Positions 8,553-14,786 of a DNA stretch of 64,000 bases are shown piece after piece. The stretch comes from Micromonospora sp. MW-13 (GTDB lineage: Bacteria > Actinomycetota > Actinomycetes > Mycobacteriales > Micromonosporaceae). Under the pieces are notes generated by a model. It made no database searches. It was not told where the DNA came from and saw only the letters and a list, made by a program, of their open reading frames with translations. A program made the translations under genes and the position numbers. The stretch covers positions 1 to 64,000 of the forward strand of contig NZ_QKKX01000005.1 of the NCBI RefSeq assembly GCF_003434305.1. Direction: 5' to 3'. The number at the start of each line of letters is the position of its first letter. The stretch's first letter is position 1.

Positions 8553-9770
8553 ATGGCGAAGATCAAGGTAAACAACCCGGTCGTGGAGCTCGACGGCGAC
8601 GAGATGACCCGGATCATCTGGAAGCAGATCCGGGAGCAGTTGATCCTGCCCTACCTCGACGTCGACCTGCACTACTACGACCTCTCGATCCAGTACCGCG
8701 ACGAGACCGACGACCAGGTCACCATCGACGCCGCCAACGCCATCAAGGAGCACGGCGTCGGCGTCAAGTGCGCCACCATCACCCCGGACGAGGCTCGGGT
8801 CGAGGAGTTCGGCCTGAAGAAGATGTGGCAGTCGCCGAACGGGACCATCCGCAACATCCTCGGCGGTGTCGTCTTCCGCGAGCCGATCATCATGTCCAAC
8901 GTGCCGCGGCTGGTCCCGGGCTGGACCAAGCCGATCATCATCGGCCGGCACGCCCACGGCGACCAGTACAAGGCCACCGACTTCGTCGTCCCCGGCCCGG
9001 GCACGGTGACCATCACCTACACCCCGACCGACGGCTCCGCGCCCGTGGAGATGGAGGTCGCCAAGTTCCCCGGCGGCGGCATCGCCATGGGCATGTACAA
9101 CTTCGACGAGTCGATCCGGGACTTCGCCCGCGCCTCGTTCCGGTACGGCCTGGACCGCAACTACCCGGTCTACCTGTCGACCAAGAACACCATCCTCAAG
9201 GCGTACGACGGCCGCTTCAAGGACATCTTCGCCGAGGTGTTCGAGAACGAGTTCAAGTCGGAGTTCGAGGCCGCCGGCATCACCTACGAGCACCGGCTGA
9301 TCGACGACATGGTGGCCGCCGCGCTGAAGTGGGAGGGCGGCTACGTCTGGGCCTGCAAGAACTACGACGGTGACGTGCAGTCCGACACCGTCGCGCAGGG
9401 CTTCGGCTCGCTCGGCCTGATGACCTCGGTGCTGCTCTCCCCGGACGGCCGCACCGTCGAGGCGGAGGCCGCGCACGGCACGGTCACCCGGCACTACCGG
9501 CAGTACCAGAAGGGCGAGAAGACCTCGACCAACCCGATCGCCTCCATCTACGCCTGGACCCGGGGCCTGGCCCACCGGGGCAAGCTGGACGGCACCCCGG
9601 CGGTCACCGAGTTCGCCAACACCCTGGAGCAGGTCATCGTCGACACCGTCGAGGGCGGCCAGATGACCAAGGACCTTTCGCTGCTCATCTCGCGGGACGC
9701 CCCGTGGCTGACCACCGACGAGTTCATGAACGCGCTGGACGAGAACCTGGCGCGCCGGCTCGCCGCCTGA
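8553..9770 (+). CDS. icd: Isocitrate dehydrogenase (NADP), eukaryotic-type homodimer
   Basis: Oxidative decarboxylation of isocitrate to 2-oxoglutarate with NADP. The 405-residue sequence belongs to the type II (eukaryotic-like) IDH subfamily: [12 protein letters not shown] at the N-terminus, the isocitrate loop [25 protein letters not shown], the metal-binding [11 protein letters not shown] and the cofactor segment [12 protein letters not shown]. The ribosome binding site GAGAGGAG lies 9 bases before the ATG. A strong terminator follows. It is likely monocistronic. Confidence 0.96.
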   Translation: MAKIKVNNPVVELDGDEMTRIIWKQIREQLILPYLDVDLHYYDLSIQYRDETDDQVTIDAANAIKEHGVGVKCATITPDEARVEEFGLKKMWQSPNGTIRNILGGVVFREPIIMSNVPRLVPGWTKPIIIGRHAHGDQYKATDFVVPGPGTVTITYTPTDGSAPVEMEVAKFPGGGIAMGMYNFDESIRDFARASFRYGLDRNYPVYLSTKNTILKAYDGRFKDIFAEVFENEFKSEFEAAGITYEHRLIDDMVAAALKWEGGYVWACKNYDGDVQSDTVAQGFGSLGLMTSVLLSPDGRTVEAEAAHGTVTRHYRQYQKGEKTSTNPIASIYAWTRGLAHRGKLDGTPAVTEFANTLEQVIVDTVEGGQMTKDLSLLISRDAPWLTTDEFMNALDENLARRLAA

Positions 9771-9810
9771 TCTCCCGGCCGTTCCCCCGGACGGGGGTGC
9801 GGCACCGACC

Positions 9811-9839
9811 GAGCCCGCCGGCCCCGTGCCGGCGGGCTC
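9811..9839. terminator. icd terminator hairpin
   Basis: Perfect 12-bp arms, GAGCCCGCCGGC and GCCGGCGGGCTC, enclose a 5-base loop, 40 bases after the icd stop. This strong stem without a U-tract fits actinomycete intrinsic termination. Confidence 0.75.
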
Positions 9840-9843
9840 CGTC

Positions 9844-9882
9844 GTGTCCGGGCCGCCGTGTCCGGGCCGCCGTGTCCGGGTG
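9844..9882. repeat. 14-bp tandem repeat downstream of icd
   Basis: The unit GTGTCCGGGCCGCC occurs twice head to tail, and a third partial copy (GTGTCCGGGTG) follows. Such short arrays in intergenic DNA are prone to slippage and may vary between strains. No function is apparent. Confidence 0.7.
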
Positions 9883-10041
9883 CTCCTGTACGCGTGCCGT
9901 TACCGAGGGTGAGCTGGCTCGTTGAGCTGGGTGGACGTGGTGCCAGTCGCGTCCAGGAAGGTTGACCGCGGGTCGCCTCGCGGCACGAGTGCCGATCAGC
10001 CAGCCTTCCCGGCTGTCGCACACAGCCAGCCGTCCCTTCCC

Positions 10042-10070
10042 CGCGGGGGGCCCGTTCCGGGCCCCCCGCG
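10042..10070. terminator. galT terminator hairpin
   Basis: A 13-bp perfect stem (CGCGGGGGGCCCG with its complement) around a TTC loop, 27 bases beyond the galT stop on the minus strand. With the icd hairpin it separates the two convergent transcription units. Confidence 0.7.
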
Positions 10071-10097
10071 CCCTGTCTCCCGGCCCGGGATCCCCGC

Positions 10098-11174
10098 TCA
10101 GGCGGCGCGGAGCAGCTCGGCGGCGCGTTCCGGGGCGATGTCGTTGACGAACACCCCCATGCCGGACTCGGAGCCGGCGAGGTACTTCAGCTTGTCCCCG
10201 GCGCGCCGGACGCTGAATAGCTGAAGGTGCAGGTGCCCCAGCTCGCGGTCGACCCGTACCGGGGCCTGGTGCCAGGCGGCGATGTAGGGCATCGGCAGGT
10301 CGAACAGCCCGTCGAGGCGGCGCAGCACGTCCAGGTGGAGCGGGCCGAGGGCGTCCCGCTCCTCGTCGGTCAGGGCGGGAATGTCCAGCACCGGCCGGTG
10401 CGGGGCCACGTGCACCTCGAACGGCCACCGGGCCGCCGCCGGCACGTACGCCGTCCAGTGTTCGTTGCTCGTGACCACGCGCGTCCCGGCGGCGCGCTCG
10501 GCGGCGAGCACGTCGGCGTAGAGGTTGCCGCCGCCGGTGCGTTCGGCGTGCCGGCGGGCCGCGCCGAGCATCGCCCGGGTGCGCGGCGTGACGAACGGGT
10601 ACGCGTAGATCTGCCCGTGCGGGTGGTGCAGGGTCACCCCGATCTCCACGCCCCGGTTCTCGAAGCAGAAGACCTGCTCCACCCCGGGCAGCTCGGCCAG
10701 CGCCGCCGTCCGGTCGGCGAGGGCGTCCAGCACGGTGCGCGCCCGGCGGGGCGGGAGTCCGGCGAACGAGGCGTTGTGGTCGTCGGTGAAGCAGACCACC
10801 TCGCACCGCCCCTGGCCGGCCCGGACCGGGGTGAACGGGGTGATCTCCGCCGGCTCCTCGGCGATCCGCTGGCTCAGCGACGGGAACCGGTTCTCGAACA
10901 CGGCGACGTCGTACCCGGGTGCCGGGATCTCGCTGAGCCGGTCGCCCCGCGACGGGCACAGCGGGCACTGGCCGGCCGGGGGCAGGAAGGTACGGGTCTG
11001 CCGGTGCACGGCGACGGCCACCCACTCGTCGGTCAGCGGATCGTAGCGGAGCTGGGACGCGGGCGGGGCCGGCGGCAGCTCCCGCCGGTCCGGCTGGTCG
11101 CGGACCGCGTCGTCCCGCTCGTCGAAGTAGATCAGCTCCCGGCCGTCGGCCAGCTCGATCCTCGTACGCCTCAC
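10098..11174 (-). CDS. galT: Galactose-1-phosphate uridylyltransferase
   Basis: Leloir-pathway enzyme exchanging UMP between UDP-glucose and galactose-1-phosphate. The 358-residue protein has the zinc-binding CPLC pair (Cys70, Cys73), the GalT signature FENRGVEIGVTLHHPHGQ with nucleophilic His186 in HPHGQ, and the C-terminal SVRRAGDKLKYLAGSESGMG. I chose the GTG that overlaps a TGA (GTGA): that TGA ends an open frame continuing in phase from the DeoR-type regulator, so galT was probably coupled to the regulator gene. No galK or galE is in the window. Confidence 0.93.
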   Translation of the reverse strand: MRRTRIELADGRELIYFDERDDAVRDQPDRRELPPAPPASQLRYDPLTDEWVAVAVHRQTRTFLPPAGQCPLCPSRGDRLSEIPAPGYDVAVFENRFPSLSQRIAEEPAEITPFTPVRAGQGRCEVVCFTDDHNASFAGLPPRRARTVLDALADRTAALAELPGVEQVFCFENRGVEIGVTLHHPHGQIYAYPFVTPRTRAMLGAARRHAERTGGGNLYADVLAAERAAGTRVVTSNEHWTAYVPAAARWPFEVHVAPHRPVLDIPALTDEERDALGPLHLDVLRRLDGLFDLPMPYIAAWHQAPVRVDRELGHLHLQLFSVRRAGDKLKYLAGSESGMGVFVNDIAPERAAELLRAA

Positions 11175-11272
11175 GCCGCCGTTCCCTTCCCCGCCGGCGC
11201 GGTCGGCGTCCGGCCCGGCCCCCACCGCGCCGCGTTCTCCGCCGGCTCCACCAGGACCAGCTCGCCCACCCG
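11171..11272 (-). pseudogene. Open 3' extension of the DeoR regulator frame beyond a TAG
   Basis: Past the TAG that ends the DeoR-type gene, the same frame stays open for 33 codons and stops with a TGA overlapping the galT GTG. The first residues (RVGELVLVEP) resemble the usual DeoR C-terminus, in which a residue such as Glu would replace the stop. This looks like a single-base nonsense change (for example GAG to TAG), either natural or a sequence error. The rest of the extension is Pro/Ala-rich and may never have mattered. Confidence 0.5.
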
Positions 11273-12013
11273 CTAGCCGAGTATTCGGCGGGCCTCCGGG
11301 GCCAGCCGGTCGTCGGTGACCAGCACGTCGGCTGCGGCCAGCTCGACGATCGAGGAGATGCCGACCGTGCCCCACTTGGTGTGGTCGGCCAGCACGACCA
11401 GCCGGTCGGCGGCGGCCACCAGGGTCCGGTCGGTCTCCGCCTCGGTCAGGTTGGGGGTGGTGAAGCCGGCCCGCTCGGTGATCCCGTGCACGCCGAGGAA
11501 GAGCAGGTCCAGGTGCAGCGACCGGATCGCCGCGACCGCCAGGGGCCCGACCAGCGCGTCGGACGGCGTGCGTACCCCGCCGGTGAGCACCACGGTCTGG
11601 TCCGCCCGGCCGCCGGTGTGCAGGATCTCGGCCACCGGCAGGGAGTTGGTCACCACGGTCAGCTCCGGCACGTCGACCAGCCGGCGGGCCAGTTCGGCGG
11701 TGGTGGTCCCGGCGGAGAGGGCGATCGCCGCGCCGGGCCGGACCAGCTCGGCCGCGCGGGTGGCGATGGCGGCCTTCTCCGGTAGCTGGCGCACCGACCT
11801 GGCACGGAAGCCGGGCTCGTCGGTCGAGCCGGGGCCGGTCACCGTCGCGCCGCCGTGCACCTTGGCCAGCAGGCCCCGCTCGTGCAGCGTCTCCAGGTCG
11901 CGGCGGATCGTCATGTCCGAGACGCCGAACTCGGCGGCCAACTCGGTCACCCGCATCCCGCCGGCGGCCCGGATGCGTTCCAGGATGGCCGCCTGCCGCT
12001 GCTGCGCGAGCAT
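11273..12013 (-). CDS. DeoR-family transcriptional regulator
   Basis: A sugar-metabolism type repressor, 246 residues as written. The N-terminal winged helix-turn-helix (residues 4-58, with VTELAAEFGVSDMTIRRDLE) is the DeoR/GlpR signature. The DeoRC effector domain includes LSAGTTTAELAR and TDRTLVAAADRLVVLADHTKWG, which bind sugar phosphates in the family. I chose the ATG preceded by a near-perfect GGAGGT. It sits directly upstream of galT and probably controls galactose use. The C-terminus seems truncated by a TAG. Confidence 0.9.
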   Translation of the reverse strand: MLAQQRQAAILERIRAAGGMRVTELAAEFGVSDMTIRRDLETLHERGLLAKVHGGATVTGPGSTDEPGFRARSVRQLPEKAAIATRAAELVRPGAAIALSAGTTTAELARRLVDVPELTVVTNSLPVAEILHTGGRADQTVVLTGGVRTPSDALVGPLAVAAIRSLHLDLLFLGVHGITERAGFTTPNLTEAETDRTLVAAADRLVVLADHTKWGTVGISSIVELAAADVLVTDDRLAPEARRILG

Positions 12014-12134
12014 CGCACCTCCGGCTCCCCGCGCCATTCTCACGCGGTCGAACGTGTTCCAACAGAGCTGGACACTAGCCCGGAGGCCGGCAGGCGCGGA
12101 AGCGGCCACCACCGTCAGGTGGCCGGGCCAGACG

Positions 12135-12176
12135 CCGCGCAGCCCGGCCCTCCGGGGAGGGGACCGGGCTGCGCGG
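12135..12176. terminator. Terminator of the APS kinase fusion gene
   Basis: A 13-bp perfect stem (CCGCGCAGCCCGG with its complement) contains a further inner stem CCCTCC/GGAGGG, 16 bases downstream of the minus-strand stop. This makes a very stable composite hairpin separating the gene from the DeoR/galT unit. Confidence 0.75.
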
Positions 12177-12191
12177 GCCGGCGAGCGGCGC

Positions 12192-13721
12192 TCAGGCGGA
12201 CTGGAGGCGGGGCTCCACCCACCCGGTCTCGGTCAGGTGGTGCATCACCGCGTGCACCGCCTCGTCGATCGACATGCCGGTGGTGTCGACCACCACGTCG
12301 GCGTCGGTCGGCACCTCGTACGGGTCGTCGATGCCGGTCATCCCGGTGAGCAGCCCGGCCCGGGCCCGGGCGTAGAGGCCCTTGCGGTCGCGCTGCTCGC
12401 AGACCTCGATCGGGGTCGCCACGTGCACCAGCACGAAGCCCGCCCCGGCGGCGTGGGCCATCTCCCGGGCGGTCGCCCGCGCCGCCGCGTACGGGGCGAT
12501 CGGGCAGCAGACGCCGACGCCGCGGTGCCGGGCGATCTCGGCGGCCACCCAGCCGATCCGCCGGACGTTGAGGTCCCGGTCCGCCTTGCTGAAGGTCAGC
12601 CCGGCGGAGAGTTCCCGGCGCACCACGTCGCCGTCGAGCAGGGTCACCGTCCGGTCCCCGCCCTCGCGCAGCACGTCCGTCAGGCCCCGGGCGATGGTCG
12701 ACTTGCCGGAGCCGGAGAAGCCGGTCAGGAACACCACGAGACCCCGGTGCCGCCGGGCCGGGCGGGCCCGGGCCAGTTCCTTGGCCACCGCCGGCGGGGT
12801 GTGCCACTCGGGCAGCGGGAAGCCCCGGTCGAGCAGGTCATCGATCTCCGCCTGGCTGAGCGCCAGCCGCCGGTTGCGCGGCGGGATGTCCTCCCGCCAG
12901 CGCCACTGCCCGTCCCGGCTGTCGTAGGCCAGCTCGCGGGGGACCAGCACCCGCAGGCCGGCGCCGGAGAGCATCTCGCCGGTGGAGAGCAGGTGGGTCA
13001 CCCCGTACGCGGCGGCCACCCGGGCCTGGAGCAGCGCGTCGCTGATCTCGTCGCGGCGGCGGGCCTGCGGCACCGCGACCAGGGTCGCCGGGGGCATCCG
13101 GTCCCGGGCGGCGAAGACCGCCCGGATCAGCGCCTCGGAGGGCAGCCCGTTGGTCGTCCCCTCGCCCACCGGAATCATCACCAGCAGGTGCGCCCCCAGG
13201 GTGCGGGCCGCGTGGGCGATCTGGGCGAGCTGCGGGCGGTGCAGGGGCCGGTCGGCGAGGACGCCGAGCACCCGGCCCGGGGGCAGCAGCGCGCGGATCT
13301 CCTCCGGGCTGCGGCGCAGCCGCTGGAACGGGCCGTGGCCGCCGTCGCCGAGCCGCCGTACCGGGCCACCGACCCCGGCGACGCCGTCCCGGGCCGGCCA
13401 GACGTCCGTGACCTCCAGCGCGGCGACCGGGGCGCCCTCGCCGTCGGTCAGCACCAGGGTCCGGCGCAGCGGGTCGGCCGGGTCCAGGCCGTCGGCGAGG
13501 GCCGCCGGCACCTGGAGGGCCACCGGCACCTGCCAGGGTGTGCCGTCGGCGAGCCGACCCCGCCGGCCGACGCCCGCCAGGTCCGCCCGGGTCATGAAGC
13601 CGGCGAGCGGCGCGTACGCCCCGGTCAGCAGCAACTCCAGATCGGCCAGTTCCCCGGGCCGCGGCGTGTACGCCGGAGCGTCCCGCAGCACCTCTTCGGG
13701 CAGCACCCATCCGTTGCTCAT
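12192..13721 (-). CDS. APS kinase fused to a degenerate ATP-sulfurylase domain
   Basis: A 509-residue two-domain protein. Residues about 1-310 follow the ATP-sulfurylase fold (LLTGAYAPLAGFM near the start), but the catalytic QTRNPxHRxH motif reads LADRPLHRPQ at 155-164, so sulfurylase activity is doubtful. Residues about 326-505 are an intact adenylylsulfate kinase: P-loop GFSGSGKST at 334-342, then LLDGDVVRRELSAGLTFSKA and the RKGLYARARAG lid. APS kinase makes PAPS for sulfation or assimilation. I chose the ATG behind GGGGGGTGCG. No cysD, cysN or cysH genes adjoin. Identity is firm for the kinase, inferred for the other domain. Confidence 0.88.
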   Translation of the reverse strand: MSNGWVLPEEVLRDAPAYTPRPGELADLELLLTGAYAPLAGFMTRADLAGVGRRGRLADGTPWQVPVALQVPAALADGLDPADPLRRTLVLTDGEGAPVAALEVTDVWPARDGVAGVGGPVRRLGDGGHGPFQRLRRSPEEIRALLPPGRVLGVLADRPLHRPQLAQIAHAARTLGAHLLVMIPVGEGTTNGLPSEALIRAVFAARDRMPPATLVAVPQARRRDEISDALLQARVAAAYGVTHLLSTGEMLSGAGLRVLVPRELAYDSRDGQWRWREDIPPRNRRLALSQAEIDDLLDRGFPLPEWHTPPAVAKELARARPARRHRGLVVFLTGFSGSGKSTIARGLTDVLREGGDRTVTLLDGDVVRRELSAGLTFSKADRDLNVRRIGWVAAEIARHRGVGVCCPIAPYAAARATAREMAHAAGAGFVLVHVATPIEVCEQRDRKGLYARARAGLLTGMTGIDDPYEVPTDADVVVDTTGMSIDEAVHAVMHHLTETGWVEPRLQSA

Positions 13722-13844
13722 CGCACCCCCCACTACTGGCCGGAACACAGTTTCTCAGCCGACCGGCGATCGGTCGAGAGCGCCATTCCCCCTACCGGGG
13801 GTGGAGTTGCCGGGAAAGCTACGAGCACGCGTACCGCGAACTGT

Positions 13845-13922
13845 TCCAGCGGCCGGCTGCGCACCCTCGTCCAGCAGCGGACCGAGAGCCTCAAGGGCGA
13901 CGAGGTGATCACCCGCGGCTGA
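13845..13922 (+). pseudogene. Possible remnant of a gene 3' end
   Basis: A 25-codon stretch ending in TGA has G or C at every third position (reading SSGRLRTLVQQRTESLKG and onward), just like real genes here. No ATG, GTG or TTG precedes it in frame, and codon character is lost upstream. It could be the tail of a deleted gene between the two divergent genes, or chance. I do not recognise the family. Confidence 0.3.
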
Positions 13923-13964
13923 GTCCGGCGGGCGGGCCGGGACCGGGCCGGAATGGTAGGGCTG

Positions 13965-13994
13965 GCCGGATGGACCCGGCCGGGTCCATCCGGC
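13965..13994. promoter_or_regulatory. 30-bp perfect palindrome upstream of a membrane-protein gene
   Basis: A gapless 30-bp palindrome centred on GGCC, with each half reading GCCGGATGGACCCGG, ends 12 bases before the ATG of the membrane protein. It could be a high-affinity operator for a dimeric repressor, or a hairpin that would hide the ribosome binding site. The lack of a loop favours double-stranded DNA recognition. Confidence 0.5.
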
Positions 13995-14006
13995 AAGCTC
14001 AGTGCC

Positions 14007-14654
14007 ATGGTGGCGGACACGGGCCGGGCGGCGCCCAGGCAGTCGTACCCGAAGAGCACCCGGCACTGGCTGACCAGCCTGGCGGTCGCCGGCACGGCCG
14101 CGGCGGCGACCACCACGGTCGCCCAGTCGGTCGGTGACTTCCACTGGTGGGCCGGGTTCGTCCTGGTCCCCGGGGCGCTGACGGCGGCGGGCGGCGGGGT
14201 GCTGCTGGCCCGTGGCGGCGGGCGGGCGTTCGTCGGGTACGTGGTGGGCTGCGTCGGCCTGTTGATCTTCACGGTCGGGGCGCTGCTGATGACCGGCACG
14301 ACGGGCCGGGGCTGGCCGGCCCTGGTCACGCTGCCCTGCCTGGCGGTCGCCGGCACCTACCTGTGGCGGTCCGCCGACCCGCTGGCTCGGGGGCTGCACC
14401 GCACGGTCGCCCTGCTCGCCCTGGCCGGCGCCCTGGTCGGGGTGACCCTGTTCCTCATCCGCGCCCGGCTGGTGGACCCGGGTCAGATCCACTGGTGGGG
14501 CGGGTTCGTGCTGCTCGCCGGGGTGGTGGTCTGCGGCAACGCCGTCGAGCTGGCCCGGCACCGGATGCCGTACCGGCTCCAGGCGGTCACCCTGCTGGTC
14601 GGGCCGGCCGTGGTCGCCGCCCTGCTCGGCGTCCGCATGCTGCGCGGCTGGTGA
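14007..14654 (+). CDS. Six-helix membrane protein, unknown function
   Basis: I do not recognise this 215-residue protein. It has a short hydrophilic N-terminus (about 30 residues) and about six hydrophobic segments, arranged as two related halves: the motif H-W-W-x-G-F-V-L occurs twice (DFHWWAGFVLVPG and QIHWWGGFVLLAG), suggesting internal duplication. I chose the ATG after the palindrome; an ATG 18 codons upstream would translate through it. No ribosome binding site is obvious at either. It is divergent from the APS kinase gene and convergent with valS. Confidence 0.6.
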   Translation: MVADTGRAAPRQSYPKSTRHWLTSLAVAGTAAAATTTVAQSVGDFHWWAGFVLVPGALTAAGGGVLLARGGGRAFVGYVVGCVGLLIFTVGALLMTGTTGRGWPALVTLPCLAVAGTYLWRSADPLARGLHRTVALLALAGALVGVTLFLIRARLVDPGQIHWWGGFVLLAGVVVCGNAVELARHRMPYRLQAVTLLVGPAVVAALLGVRMLRGW

Positions 14655-14711
14655 GGCCGCGCCGCCTTCCGGTCGCGGGCCGCCTTCGGTCGTGGCCGGA
14701 GGGCGGCCCCA

Positions 14712-14730
14712 CCCCGTCGGGCCGACGGGG
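14712..14730. terminator. Hairpin between convergent membrane-protein and valS genes
   Basis: CCCCGTC and GACGGGG arms with a 5-base loop lie between two convergent genes, 58 bases after one stop and 57 after the other. A second GC-rich stem (CCCGGCCG/CGGCCGGG) lies at about 14748-14780. Either could terminate. Confidence 0.4.
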
Positions 14731-14786
14731 GCGGGTGTCGGCCAGGGGCCCGGCCGGGCGGTGAGCCCGCCGGCCGGGACCCCGGC

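Larger units (their letters stand above)
9771..10097. other. Intergenic region between icd and galT
   Basis: This 327-base gap between convergent genes holds two terminator hairpins and a short tandem repeat. The middle (about 9885-10040) contains an open frame on the minus strand, but its third codon positions are mixed, unlike real genes here, so I regard it as non-coding. It might be a decayed gene remnant; I recognise nothing in it. Confidence 0.5.

Noticed and set aside
9885-10040. Minus-strand frame downstream of galT as a small gene
   Set aside because: Mixed third positions and no start with a ribosome binding site; two terminators bracket it.
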